A stretch of DNA of 64,000 nucleotides from Chloroflexota bacterium (GCA_003228195.2 QGNO01000002.1:62001-126000); one strand, 5' to 3'; counted from the first letter of the stretch, positions 45,017-54,144 are shown. Notes: generated from the letters alone by a model not told the origin. Program-made: numbers and translations.

Positions 45017-45055
45017 ACTGGAAGCTCCCTCGCATATGCGACGAGCTCTTCCAGT
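45017..45055. repeat. 39-base near-perfect palindrome upstream of pdxA
   Basis: Outer arms ACTGGAAG (45017-45024) and CTTCCAGT (45048-45055); inside them CTC/GAG and the 12-bp perfect palindrome TCGCATATGCGA (45030-45041). No T-run follows. It could be a protein-binding site or a hairpin. From here to the pdxA start (45056-45232) I see nothing further. Confidence 0.6.
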
Positions 45056-45232
45056 GAACATAAGCTATCCTTATACGTCTATTAAGCCCTTTAATGCTCA
45101 TTGACTGTGAAAGTCCTTCGATTATCGATTCATAATACGAATGTGGCAAACGAATACTCAATAAGATTAGACTAGCAACCAACTATGTTCAGCAATATAA
45201 TCTTAACCATCAAAAATGATACGGAGAGAACC

Positions 45233-46237
45233 ATGTCTACTCGACCAGTGATTGCGATTACGTTAGGAGACCCATGCGGAATAGGCCCAGAGGTAGTTGC
45301 GAAAGCGCTGTCTAGCCGAGAAATATACAACGTTTGTGTGCCATTAGTGGTTGGGAGTATCACAGCTATGGAGCAAGGCATAAAAATCGCTGATGCTTCG
45401 CTTGCTATAAGGAAAGTTGGGTCGATTTCTTCGGTCAAATCCTTACCTGGAGAAATTTCAGTGATCGATACCGGTTGGATCCCTCTAGATTCTATTCAAA
45501 TGGGCAAAATATCAGCCGATGCAGGAAGAGCCAGCGTTGAATGGGTTAAATATGCTGCTCAATTATGCCTGGACGGAGAGGTCGACGCTATCGCTACCGC
45601 ACCAATACACAAAGAAGCAGTTATTCTTGCTGGTTACAAAGAAGTCGGACATATGGAAATTTTGCAAGCTATGACTCAAGCCCCCCAAGTTGCCACTATG
45701 TTGATATCAGGAATCCTAAGAGTGGTTCACTTGACCACGCATCGACCGCTTAGTGAGGCAGCAAATGCTGTGACCAAAGAAAATGTCTTGGCAAAAATAA
45801 CTTTAACTAACGACTCTTTTAAGCAATGGGGATTTAAATCTGCCCGTATAGGGGTCGCTGCCCTTAATCCACATGCTTCTGACGGCGGTTTGCTCGGATC
45901 AGAAGAAAGTGAAGCGATAGAACCTGCTATAAGAGAAGCAAGTGCTCAGGGCATAAACGTTGTCGGGCCAGTTCCAGCAGACACTATATTTCACCAAGCG
46001 ATCAAGGGAGATTATGACGTCGTACTCGCAATGTATCATGATCAAGGGCACATACCCATTAAGGTATACGGGTTCGAACAAAGTATTAGTGTCAATTTGG
46101 GTCTCCCGCTGACACGAACGTCTGTTGATCACGGTACAGCCTTCGACATAGCAGGGAAAGGTATTGCTCAGGCAACTAGTATGATCGAAGCTATAAAATT
46201 GGCTGCCTCGATCGCATCGGGGGATGGTATGATCTAG
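45233..46237 (+). CDS. pdxA: 4-Hydroxythreonine-4-phosphate dehydrogenase (PdxA family)
   Basis: 334 aa. NAD-dependent enzyme of the DXP-independent-looking PdxA fold. 'AITLGDPCGIGPEVVAKAL' near the start, 'ATAPIHKEAV', 'GHMEILQ' (His ligand), 'LNPHASDGG' (His) and 'MYHDQGHIPIKVYGF' (His) supply the metal site. It may act in vitamin B6 synthesis or, as a PdxA2-type enzyme, in threonate breakdown; no pdxJ is seen nearby. ATG 45233 with GGAGAG upstream is preferred over ATG 45185. Confidence 0.86.
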   Translation: MSTRPVIAITLGDPCGIGPEVVAKALSSREIYNVCVPLVVGSITAMEQGIKIADASLAIRKVGSISSVKSLPGEISVIDTGWIPLDSIQMGKISADAGRASVEWVKYAAQLCLDGEVDAIATAPIHKEAVILAGYKEVGHMEILQAMTQAPQVATMLISGILRVVHLTTHRPLSEAANAVTKENVLAKITLTNDSFKQWGFKSARIGVAALNPHASDGGLLGSEESEAIEPAIREASAQGINVVGPVPADTIFHQAIKGDYDVVLAMYHDQGHIPIKVYGFEQSISVNLGLPLTRTSVDHGTAFDIAGKGIAQATSMIEAIKLAASIASGDGMI

Positions 46238-46327
46238 TAAGTTTGAATATAATTTACTCTTATAGCTAGATCAATAGATAAACTAAGCTTGATACAATAT
46301 GAATGCAATTATTATGGTGGCATTTTC

Positions 46328-47134
46328 GTGAATATAACATTCATCGGCGGGGGGATAATGGCAGAAGCCATTATCAGTGGCATACTGCAACATGGAATGG
46401 CAAAACCACGAGACATTCGAGTAAGCGATCCCGCCGCCCAAAGGCGCCATCACCTCACAAACGAATATGGGATAAATGCCACCGACAGTAATTTAGAAGC
46501 GGTGGCAGATTCAGACCTATTTGTCCTAGCAATTAAACCTCAACATTTACTAGATGTTGCGCGTGAAATTAAACATTCAGTAGTGCCCGAACAAACTGGT
46601 GTTTCCATCGTAGCAGGAGCCACGTTAGAAACATTAACAGGCCATTTAGAGCATCAAAGTATCATCCGCGTCATGCCTAATACTCCAGCCCAAATTGGTG
46701 AAGGCATGAGCCTTTGGATCGCTTCATCTTCAGTAAACGAAGAACATAAAAAATCGACTCGTGAAATCCTTGAAACTTTAGGGAAAGAGTTAGAAGTCAA
46801 CAATGAAGCCTATATGGATATGGGAACTGCCCTCAGCGGCAGCGGTCCAGCCTTCGTTTTTCTTTTCCTTGAAAGTTTAATAGATGCAGCGATTGCTCTG
46901 GGCATGCCAGCTTCAATGGCAAATGCATTAGCAAAACAGACGTTGCTAGGTAGCGCCAAACTCGTCATAGAATCAAGTGACGATCCCACTAAACTTCGAA
47001 AAATGGTGACTTCCCCAGGTGGAACTACAGCGGAAGGCATCAATATATTTCAAACTATGAATTTTGAGGGAATTGTAAAAAGTGCACTTAGAGCATCGTA
47101 TGAAAAAGCCAAGGAGCTTGGAGGTACAAAATGA
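46328..47134 (+). CDS. proC: Pyrroline-5-carboxylate reductase
   Basis: 268 aa, the usual size. Last step of proline synthesis. N-terminal Rossmann motif FIGGGIMAEAIISG, 'LAIKPQHL', 'RVMPNTPAQIGEGMS', and the C-terminal 'GSGPAFVFLFLESLIDAAIALGMP' and 'VTSPGGTTAEG' are diagnostic. GTG 46328 begins the family's normal N-terminus; the ATG 46289 frame would add 13 unrelated residues. Coupled to yggT by a 4-base overlap. Confidence 0.93.
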   Translation: MNITFIGGGIMAEAIISGILQHGMAKPRDIRVSDPAAQRRHHLTNEYGINATDSNLEAVADSDLFVLAIKPQHLLDVAREIKHSVVPEQTGVSIVAGATLETLTGHLEHQSIIRVMPNTPAQIGEGMSLWIASSSVNEEHKKSTREILETLGKELEVNNEAYMDMGTALSGSGPAFVFLFLESLIDAAIALGMPASMANALAKQTLLGSAKLVIESSDDPTKLRKMVTSPGGTTAEGINIFQTMNFEGIVKSALRASYEKAKELGGTK

Positions 47135-47391
47135 ACTTAGCCGCTCTAATTGGATCCATCACTACTCTCCTTTACCTGATCATTCTTGCCAGAGTCTTGC
47201 TATCATGGTTTCCTAACGCCTCACCGCAGAATCCCGTGGTGAATTTCATTTATTTTATGAGTGAACCGATTCTTTCACCGATAAGACGGCTAATGCCAAG
47301 GACTCCGTTTTTTGATTTCACCCCTATGGTAGCTATAATATTAATCACCATTCTTCAGGCAGTTTCCCTGAGAATAGTAGAATGGCTTTGA
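47131..47391 (+). CDS. yggT: YggT-family membrane protein
   Basis: 86 aa with two membrane spans separated by the conserved segment 'WFPNASPQNPVVNFIYFMSEPILSPIRRLMP'-like region, the family hallmark. YggT proteins often lie beside proC or division genes; function is not established. ATGA overlap with proC. Confidence 0.85.
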   Translation: MNLAALIGSITTLLYLIILARVLLSWFPNASPQNPVVNFIYFMSEPILSPIRRLMPRTPFFDFTPMVAIILITILQAVSLRIVEWL

Positions 47392-47488
47392 CTCTAAATA
47401 CTATTCCAAACATATCAAATACCACCTTCCATCTTTGTGCAACTGACGAACCACTTGTAAGATGTGATTTTAACCAAAGAGGTGATTA

Positions 47489-48997
47489 ATGAAAATCAAA
47501 GTAAGTAAAGAAAACATCGGCAATATCGATACAGACGCTCTCGTTGTAAATTTGTTTGAAGGTGATAAGAAGCCGGCCGGCGCGACTGGGGAAGTAGATA
47601 AACTCCTCGACGGCACAATTTCACAGCTTATTCAAGAAGATGAAATTACCGGCAAGAAAAATGAGGTCACCCTGATTCATACGCTTAATAAAATGCCGGC
47701 ATCCAGAGTGATGGTCGTTGGGCTAGGGGAGAAAGCCAAGTTTTCCTCAGAAGTATTGCGGCAGGTTATGGGAACCGCGGCCCGTCGTCTCAGGAGCGTC
47801 AACGTAAAACGTATAGCTAGCATTGCTCATGGAGCAGGTATAGGAGGAATGGAAGCTACAGTTTCAGCCCAAACCATTGCTGAAGGTGCTCTCCTTGGAC
47901 TATATAAATTTGATAAGTACAAGACATTACTCAACAATCGATCGAGCATAGACGAATTAGCCATAGTAGAACAAGACGATTCCAAAATCAGTCTACTAAA
48001 AGCAGGGGTTAATAAAGGACAGATAGTTGCTGAGGCTACTAATTTCGCACGTGACCTAGGAAACGAACCCGCTAATATATTAACGCCGACAGAACTTGCT
48101 AATCGAGCCGAAAAAATGGCCAAGAGAGTAGGCTTAGAATACGAATCCTTGGATAGAAAGCAAATGGAAAAACTTGGTATGGGTGCTTTGTTAGCCGTTG
48201 CAGCTGGAAGCAACCGGCCACCAAAGTTTATCATTCTCAAATACATAGGAGATCCAAGAAATGAAGATAATAACCTGGCTCTCTGTGGTAAAGGCATTAC
48301 ATTCGACTCTGGTGGCATATCTATAAAGCCAGCCGAGGGAATGGGCGCCATGAAAGGTGACATGGCAGGAGGCGCTTCCGTAATAGGCGCAATGATGGCT
48401 ATAGCGCAAATCAAACCCAAGATTAACGTTATGGGCATCGTTCCAGCGACAGAAAACATGTCCGGCGGATCTGCTTTCCATCCGGGAGACGTTGTCCGAA
48501 CGATGTTGGGGAAGACTTTTGAAATTATAAGCACAGATGCGGAAGGCCGCATGGTACTTGCTGACGCTTTATCTTACGCAATAGAGCATAAACAAAAGCG
48601 ATTAGTAGATGTTGCTACATTGACTGGTGCAGCTAGTGTCGCTCTAGGGAATCTGGCTGCAGCAATAATGGGTAATGATCAGTCACTAATCAACCACATT
48701 ATTTACGCAGGAGAAAATTCCGGGGAAAGATTTTGGCAACTACCCATGTGGGAGGAATACCGGGAACAAATTGTAAGCGACATCGCAGATATCAAGAACT
48801 CAGGCGGGCGAGCCGCTGGAACCATAGCGGGCGGTTACTTTATACAAGAGTTTACGGAAGGGGTTCCTTGGGCCCATCTTGACATAGCAGCGCTAGCTCG
48901 TACCGATCGCGAAAGAGGATACACCGTTAAGGGGCATACTGGTTTCCCAGTGCGTACTTTAGTCAGATTGGCTGAAAACCTTGCCAGCGTTAAATAA
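47489..48997 (+). CDS. pepA: Leucyl aminopeptidase (M17)
   Basis: 502 aa hexameric dizinc exopeptidase, cytosolic. Metal and catalytic residues are in 'GKGITFDSGGISIKP', 'MKGDMAGGASVIGAM' and the signature 'STDAEGRMVLADAL'. N-terminal non-catalytic domain present. AGAGGTGATTA before the ATG gives good translation. Likely peptide turnover; in line with the window's other peptidases. Confidence 0.94.
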   Translation: MKIKVSKENIGNIDTDALVVNLFEGDKKPAGATGEVDKLLDGTISQLIQEDEITGKKNEVTLIHTLNKMPASRVMVVGLGEKAKFSSEVLRQVMGTAARRLRSVNVKRIASIAHGAGIGGMEATVSAQTIAEGALLGLYKFDKYKTLLNNRSSIDELAIVEQDDSKISLLKAGVNKGQIVAEATNFARDLGNEPANILTPTELANRAEKMAKRVGLEYESLDRKQMEKLGMGALLAVAAGSNRPPKFIILKYIGDPRNEDNNLALCGKGITFDSGGISIKPAEGMGAMKGDMAGGASVIGAMMAIAQIKPKINVMGIVPATENMSGGSAFHPGDVVRTMLGKTFEIISTDAEGRMVLADALSYAIEHKQKRLVDVATLTGAASVALGNLAAAIMGNDQSLINHIIYAGENSGERFWQLPMWEEYREQIVSDIADIKNSGGRAAGTIAGGYFIQEFTEGVPWAHLDIAALARTDRERGYTVKGHTGFPVRTLVRLAENLASVK

Positions 48998-49048
48998 CTA
49001 ACAGAGTACGTGCTAGACACATGATCCAGGAAAAACCTTAGTAGGTAT

Positions 49049-50350
49049 ATGGCTAGACAAGGAATGGAAACACCCAAAATATACATAGAGACCCATGGAT
49101 GTAAGCTTAACGAAGCAGACACCCAAAATCTGTCAAAGCAGCTAATTGAGGCTGGATACAGATTAACTGTAACCCCAGAGCGGGCTAATGTTCACATAGT
49201 TAACACATGTACAGTAACCCATGTGGCAGACAAGAAAGCTAGACAAGCCATTCGAAAAGCAAAGCGAATCAACAAGCAATCTCTGCTGGTTGTTACAGGT
49301 TGCTATGTCGAAAGATCTCCAGAAGCAGTCTCCCAATTGGAAGGGATAGACCTGTTAATAGGCAACAGAATGAAGCACTCAATAGTCGAAGACATTAGTA
49401 CACTTTTGAATTTCGTTTCACCAAAAGCACAGGTCTCGCCAAGCCCAGACGAAGAGTCTATCGCAGCTAATGCGTTGCGTCCGATGATCAAAATCCAAGA
49501 GGGATGCAACCAAGTCTGTTCATACTGCATAGTGCCAAAAGTTCGTGGCACGGAACGAAGTGTTGATCCTAACACACTAATAAAAATGGTAAATAAGGCA
49601 TCTCAAGAAGGACACATGGAGGTAGTGCTCACTGGCACTCAACTCGGATCGTACGGCTTTGATCTAGTTGATGCGTCTCTCAACACGCTGCTCTCTAGAG
49701 TATTGAAAGAAACGACCATACCGAGGCTTCGAGTATCCTCTTTGCAGCCTCAGGAAATTAATGACGAACTAATTCAACTTTGGGACAACAAGCGACTTTG
49801 TCCACATTTTCATTTGCCCCTACAAAGTGGATCTTCTACAGTGTTGTCAAGGATGAGAAGAAGATATTCCGTTGAACATTACAGACAAGCCGTTGAGAAA
49901 ATTAGGGCTCGCTTGCCCTCTGCTACAATAACAACAGACGTGATTGTGGGATTTCCAGGGGAAAGTGAGAAACAATTCACGGAAACTTACAATCTATGCA
50001 AGGAAATTAAATTCGCGAATTTACACCTTTTCCCGTACTCTTCACGGCCAGGCACCTCAGCATATTACCTCTCAAACAAGGTGGGGACAAAAGACATTAG
50101 GGCTAGGATGAATCTGATGCTCAATCTAGCGAAACTACAAGCCTCGGATTACAAGAAGAGTATCTTAGGTACAACAAGCAAGGTACTATGGGAAACGCAC
50201 AAGAAAATTGGGAATGCTACGACTTGGTCTGGGCTAACTGACAACTATATTCGAGTAACGACTACGTCCGATAAACCACTACGGAATGTTATAACTCCAG
50301 TGGAGCTGGAAAAATTTACTAACGGCGTAGTATGGGCACGAATTCTGTAG
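49049..50350 (+). CDS. mtaB: tRNA (t6A37) methylthiotransferase MtaB
   Basis: 433 aa radical SAM/UPF0004 enzyme of the MiaB group. N-terminal cluster Cys in 'HGCKLNEAD', 'NTCTVT' and 'GCYVE'; radical SAM motif 'CNQVCSYC' mid-protein; C-terminal TRAM domain. 'GCKLNEADTQ' is typical of MtaB (converting t6A to ms2t6A) rather than MiaB or RimO. The second cluster after 'LQSGSSTVLSRMRRRY' is intact. 45 bases of gap before the convergent MBL gene. Confidence 0.9.
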   Translation: MARQGMETPKIYIETHGCKLNEADTQNLSKQLIEAGYRLTVTPERANVHIVNTCTVTHVADKKARQAIRKAKRINKQSLLVVTGCYVERSPEAVSQLEGIDLLIGNRMKHSIVEDISTLLNFVSPKAQVSPSPDEESIAANALRPMIKIQEGCNQVCSYCIVPKVRGTERSVDPNTLIKMVNKASQEGHMEVVLTGTQLGSYGFDLVDASLNTLLSRVLKETTIPRLRVSSLQPQEINDELIQLWDNKRLCPHFHLPLQSGSSTVLSRMRRRYSVEHYRQAVEKIRARLPSATITTDVIVGFPGESEKQFTETYNLCKEIKFANLHLFPYSSRPGTSAYYLSNKVGTKDIRARMNLMLNLAKLQASDYKKSILGTTSKVLWETHKKIGNATTWSGLTDNYIRVTTTSDKPLRNVITPVELEKFTNGVVWARIL

Positions 50351-50395
50351 TCAATGGCCTCTGGAAGCTCAAGCGCTACTCTAATCTAACCCACC

Positions 50396-51232
50396 TTATA
50401 GAACGACAGAACGGAAGCTGTAGTGTCCGTTTCGACGCTCCAAATACCCGGCCTTTTGGTCATGTCCATGGCTAAATATCATCAACCAACCACTACTTTC
50501 AGCCTCTTTCAAAATCTCCCGTTTCCAAGCCAGGGTCTCTTCCGGGTCGTGATCCACCGAAGCTATGCATGTCAAATCTAAGTGGTGTCGAGTTGGTATC
50601 AAGTCACCCATGAAGGCAACTTTTTCACCGCCGTAGTTGACCAAAACTATTTGATGCCCCGGCGCTGGACCATTAGCTACTTTCACCCGGACCCCAGGCG
50701 CCACATCCTCGTCGCCATCAAGCAGACATAGTTGTTCACGATCTTTTAGGGGCATGAAATCTTCTCGATTAAAGTATCCCGCACCTCTCTCAGTAGGCTC
50801 TATAGCCTGTTTCCAAGCATCAGATTGAACATAATAAGTAGCGTTTGGAAAAGTAGGGACTGGGGCCCCTGATCGATCTAAACGTGTGCTTCCTCCACTG
50901 TGATCAAACTGAAGATGTGTAAGGATTACACCTGTTACATCTTTTGGCCCAATGCCATAACTTCTGAATTCGCGGCCAAGTCGGCTAGTTCCCAAACCAA
51001 ACTTGTCCTTAGCAGAATCAGACTGTTTAGTTCCAACCCCAGTATCCACCAAAATGCACTTATCGCCGTTCTTGATAAGCAAGCAGTTTAATCCCATCGT
51101 TACACGGTTTCGGCGATCAGGAGGTTTTTTTTGTTCCCAGTCTACCTTCGGAACAGAGCCGAAAACACACCCACCATCTACCTTTATAATCCCGTCACTG
51201 AGAAGCATTAAAGAGGTACCTTGAGTTCTCAT
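50396..51232 (-). CDS. Metallo-beta-lactamase-fold hydrolase (lactonase-like)
   Basis: 278 aa. Metal motif HLQFDHSGG with HxxxDH, preceded by 'ILVDTGVG', followed by 'GPAPGHQIVL' and 'AFMGDLIPTRHHLDL' and a C-terminal 'IFSHGHDQ'. Quorum-quenching lactonases and related hydrolases share this layout, but substrate cannot be assigned. The HLQFDH form replaces the usual second His-x-His: only the DH pair and the first His remain, as in lactonase-type members. ATG 51232 has GGAGGTG upstream. Confidence 0.85.
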   Translation of the reverse strand: MRTQGTSLMLLSDGIIKVDGGCVFGSVPKVDWEQKKPPDRRNRVTMGLNCLLIKNGDKCILVDTGVGTKQSDSAKDKFGLGTSRLGREFRSYGIGPKDVTGVILTHLQFDHSGGSTRLDRSGAPVPTFPNATYYVQSDAWKQAIEPTERGAGYFNREDFMPLKDREQLCLLDGDEDVAPGVRVKVANGPAPGHQIVLVNYGGEKVAFMGDLIPTRHHLDLTCIASVDHDPEETLAWKREILKEAESSGWLMIFSHGHDQKAGYLERRNGHYSFRSVVL

Positions 51233-51609
51233 TTTTTTGACACCTCCATAAAAAAAGTTAGCTTATCGACATTATCCCGACGCACGAAACCAACCAATCA
51301 CAGTTTCCTTAATGGGGTATTATGGCTTGATCAGCCATTCGACCTACAACACAAAACGAACCCACAACTAAGCCGTCGCAACTCGCCAGAAGCACCCCTC
51401 AAGAAAGCCCAGATTCACTAAAGAACCGTAGGAGGCGACAGTTCTTGGTGCACCTTAACCGTGCTTGGAATGTCTGTCAACCCTAGATTTTAATTCGATT
51501 GAATCATCTTTCAATTTGGATTAAAATTAACCCTTAACAATGGGCCAGTATGGGGCCTGTAGCAAAAACTCGTCGACCAAAATGAGTGAGGTGAAGTATC
51601 CGACTACCG
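51233..51609. other. 377-base gap with one promoter
   Basis: No convincing coding region. A sigma70-like promoter for the J-domain gene is at 51499-51527 (TTGAAT, 17-base spacer, TAAAAT). A near-hairpin AAGAAC/GTTCTT flanks an AGGAGG around 51420-51445, which could translate a 13-14 codon leader peptide, but this is too short to support. Confidence 0.5.
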
Positions 51610-51936
51610 TTGTTTCTTGTCACTTGGATGGGAATTCTAATAGCTCGGTTTCTGCTACGTCAACTAGGAATACAAGGATCCGCCAGAGAGAAAACTCAGT
51701 ATCGGACTTACAATTCTCATGGGCGTCCTTTTGGTTCGAGAATCAATACAAGATCCCCGTACGAAATCTTGGGGGTAACTCCCAAATCTACAAGAGATGA
51801 AATCAAAAAAAAATACCGTGCACTAGTACACCAATATCACCCTGACAAGGTTGCTCATCTGGCGGTAGAGTTTAGGGAGGTTGCTGAAAAGCGAATAAGA
51901 GACATCAACGCCGCATATAAGGAACTAACCCGTTAA
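51610..51936 (+). CDS. Small membrane-anchored J-domain protein
   Basis: 108 aa. An N-terminal hydrophobic stretch (FLVTWMGILIARFLL) followed by a basic segment and a C-terminal J-domain: SPYEILGVTPKSTRDEIKKKY, the invariant HPD in YHPDKV, and 'INAAYKEL'. It would recruit DnaK to the membrane. TTG 51610 is the first start in the open frame, but its ribosome-binding site (GAGGTGA) is rather distant. No dnaK nearby. Confidence 0.75.
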   Translation: MFLVTWMGILIARFLLRQLGIQGSAREKTQYRTYNSHGRPFGSRINTRSPYEILGVTPKSTRDEIKKKYRALVHQYHPDKVAHLAVEFREVAEKRIRDINAAYKELTR

Positions 51937-52015
51937 CCTCCTTGGATCACTCAATTGCGCATTCTATAAGGCGTGCTGCGGGAAGTCATTATGATACATT
52001 TGTGCGTGTAAACCA

Positions 52016-53308
52016 ATGGAATCTAAAGGTAACATACGTTATAGACTGGCCCACCGTACTCCTTTCTTCTATGGATGGATAATTGTTCTAGCAGCCTTCC
52101 TTGGTTCGTTTGCCGGGGGCGGACTCCAAAGCTTTACATTCGGTGTTTTCATAAAACCAATGTCAGACTCCCTTGGATGGAGTCGCGCTGCCTTAGTAGG
52201 TGCCCTAACAGTCCGTACTTATGTGTCAGCTCTGCTGGGGCCCTTATTTGGCAGAGTAGTCGACCAACATGGGCCTCGGCACATAATGGCCGCATCAGCA
52301 CTCATAGGAGGAATTGCTGCTTTACTTCTAACACAAGTTAGGGAACTCTGGCAGTTTTACGCTATCTTCGCTCTTCTAGGACTAGCTGGTGGAACTGGAG
52401 CTGGAGCTCTGGTAGTACAAGTGACAGTAGTTAAATGGTTCGTACGATTAAGAGGAAGGGCTGTTGCACTCAGTACCATGGGGAACGCTGCGGCCGGAGC
52501 GATTCTAGCCCCATTTGTAGGATTCGTTATTATCCAGTCTGGTTGGGAAAGTGGCTGGACAACCATGGCGGTGATTTTCCTAGTGTTGCTTCTTCCAGTT
52601 TCTCTACTAATGGTCAGACAGCCAGAAGACGTTGGACTATTTCCAGATGGTGCCAAGACCAATGAAGAGCTCAATCAAACCTACGCAAGCAGGTCAGGCA
52701 GGGAATCTGCCGTGTCATGGACACTAAAGGAGGCTTTAAGGACTAAGGCCTTATGGCTGATTCTCGCAGCCCAAGTGGTCGGCGGAGCGCCAGTTTCTTC
52801 AATTGTGCTCCATGAATTCAGCTTTGTAACGGATGAAGGATTCAGCTCGATATTGGCTGCAACCATTCTAAGTACTCACGCGGTATCTGCTTCGATGGCA
52901 AGGCTCATTTGGGGATTTTTAGTAGAACGGTACCATGTAAGATACTGCTTCGCTATCTCAAGTTCTGGTGCCGCAATAGGCGTCTTGTTCCTGCTAGTGG
53001 GCTTAAAATTAAACTTCTTACCACTACTCTTCTTATTTGCAGTAGTTTACGGCATCAATGTAGGAGGACATGCAGTACTTACCTCAGTCGTAACTGCCAA
53101 CTATTTCGGACGAGATTTTGTAGGTACCATTAGAGGAACTCTCATGCCAATCACTACCACATCAGTAGCTCTAGGACCTGTTGCTGTAGGACTTGCGTAC
53201 GATTTCCTAGGATCATACTTCCAAGCTTACGCAGTTATGCTGATAATGTTCTTTATCTCCGCAATCATAATGCTCATGGCCAAGCCTCCAACAAAAATCA
53301 TGGAGTGA
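52016..53308 (+). CDS. MFS transporter 1 (monocarboxylate/oxalate-type)
   Basis: 430 aa, about 12 membrane spans in two halves joined by a polar loop near residues 205-235. 'HRTPFFYGWIIVLAAFLGSFAGGG' and 'GVFIKPMSDSLGWSRA' at the start resemble the monocarboxylate/oxalate-formate branch. Substrate cannot be assigned. It resembles the second MFS protein at 59239 in its N-terminus (FYGWWIV/FYGWIIV), loop and C-terminal 'KPPTKIME', so both come from one expanded family. Confidence 0.9.
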   Translation: MESKGNIRYRLAHRTPFFYGWIIVLAAFLGSFAGGGLQSFTFGVFIKPMSDSLGWSRAALVGALTVRTYVSALLGPLFGRVVDQHGPRHIMAASALIGGIAALLLTQVRELWQFYAIFALLGLAGGTGAGALVVQVTVVKWFVRLRGRAVALSTMGNAAAGAILAPFVGFVIIQSGWESGWTTMAVIFLVLLLPVSLLMVRQPEDVGLFPDGAKTNEELNQTYASRSGRESAVSWTLKEALRTKALWLILAAQVVGGAPVSSIVLHEFSFVTDEGFSSILAATILSTHAVSASMARLIWGFLVERYHVRYCFAISSSGAAIGVLFLLVGLKLNFLPLLFLFAVVYGINVGGHAVLTSVVTANYFGRDFVGTIRGTLMPITTTSVALGPVAVGLAYDFLGSYFQAYAVMLIMFFISAIIMLMAKPPTKIME

Positions 53309-53537
53309 AGACCTCACTGGTTTCACCGATTGTTATCAAAAAGAACCTTGAGATTTCCTCGAAATCATTTCTTCTGCTCATCTTTATATTTCTTACAAGC
53401 TATAGCTAGGCGCTTCCAGCGACATAACCGTTGTTTCTGGCAAAACACAACGTTTCTTTTTGAATATTCTTCTATACGCAGGTTGCATTGTTCATAACTC
53501 CACCAGGCACCCATACGGAAATCCCACACTGATATAG
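53309..53537. other. Gap with no plus-strand gene
   Basis: Downstream of MFS 1 I see no plus-strand coding region or terminator. The minus strand carries the possible small gene 53365-53514 listed next. Confidence 0.4.
53365..53514 (-). CDS. Possible small Cys- and Lys-rich protein (49 aa)
   Basis: An open frame from ATG 53514 to TGA 53367-53365. The product is basic with three Trp and four Cys (EQCN, FCQK, LCRW, IACK) and ends in a Lys-rich tail. The pattern looks protein-like, perhaps a small metal-binding protein, but I know no homologue and only a weak ribosome-binding site (GTGGGA) precedes it. The frame stays open upstream of the ATG, so the true start is uncertain. Confidence 0.35.
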   Translation of the reverse strand: MGAWWSYEQCNLRIEEYSKRNVVFCQKQRLCRWKRLAIACKKYKDEQKK

Positions 53538-53918
53538 GATGGATCAGGGGACATTTGGGTGATTTACAATCGATTGATTTCTTTTATTCCAGGTGCAGAT
53601 GTTAATAATCAAGAGTTGTTTTTGGAACAGCCAGGAGAGGCACTCGGTAAAACTGTACGATGCCCAAATAGGCAAGAACATGACAATCGCTGCCTCCAAT
53701 GACGCAAATAACATTTGGGTCGGTTATGAAAACGAGCATGCGACGACTTTTGACAACAAGTATCCTTTCAAAGAAAAACTTTAGTTAATACAAACTTCAA
53801 ACACTCAAGCGAAATAGTTGGCATCGCAACCGACACAGAAGATCAAGTGGCCATTCTTTACAAAAGTAACCGCGATAAAAGTCGAGCGAGATTAACTTTA
53901 GAGTTCCCCCCTGAATAA
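53538..53918 (+). pseudogene. Remnant of a beta-propeller-like gene with two frameshifts
   Basis: Protein-like sequence runs in three pieces: GSGDIWVIYNRLISFIPG... ending LEQPGEALGKTV (53538 to about 53655, first frame); then YDAQIGKNMTIAAS, NDANNIWVGYENE (to about 53780, second frame); then FKHSSEIVGIATDTED to LEFPPE and stop 53916-53918 (first frame again). The DIWV/NIWV pieces recall propeller blades. The second shift falls near an A-rich run (53771-53778). No start codon upstream. A decayed gene is favoured over sequencing error, but raw reads would settle it. Confidence 0.5.
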
Positions 53919-53961
53919 ATCAATGTTACCCTATGGGATGAGAGGTAATAACACTTAAAAA

Positions 53962-54144
53962 ATGAATCCGTTGACACCAGAAGAAATGCAAGTCCTGGCA
54001 TCTGCCCTAGGAACTACCGTGCCTGAAGCTGAACTACCTTACATTACGAAGGCCGTTAGTGTCGTGTTGCGCACCATCGGACAACTTAAAACCGCTGAAC
54101 TACACGACATAGAACCAACATTCTCTTATCGCGTGCCAAACTAA
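53962..54144 (+). CDS. Orphan AtzG/GatC-like small protein
   Basis: 60 aa. LTPEEMQVLASALGTTVPEAELPYI, then a helix and 'AELHDIEPTFSYRVPN', matches the 15562 gene in its LTPE(E/N) opening and 'EPT(F/P)' ending. No amidase gene is adjacent; the next gene is a rhomboid 17 bases on. Its partner may be the amidase at 62239 or another outside the window, or it may survive from a lost pair. Confidence 0.6.
   Translation: MNPLTPEEMQVLASALGTTVPEAELPYITKAVSVVLRTIGQLKTAELHDIEPTFSYRVPN

Noticed and set aside
44919..45104. 61-codon plus-strand frame in the hairpin region before pdxA
   Set aside because: It runs straight through a terminator and two palindromes and has random-looking Arg/Leu-rich composition.
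47827..48552. Long minus-strand frame within pepA
   Set aside because: A shadow of pepA, whose metal-binding motifs are all in the plus frame.
51221..51421. 66-codon plus-strand frame upstream of the J-domain gene
   Set aside because: Begins inside the divergent MBL gene, has no ribosome-binding site and no recognisable protein feature.
51540..51800. 86-codon plus-strand frame overlapping the J-domain gene
   Set aside because: The overlapping frame has the full J-domain with HPD; this one has no recognisable feature.
53593..53784. 63-codon frame taken as a separate gene
   Set aside because: It is the middle piece of the frameshifted remnant, with protein-like sequence continuing in the other frame on both sides.
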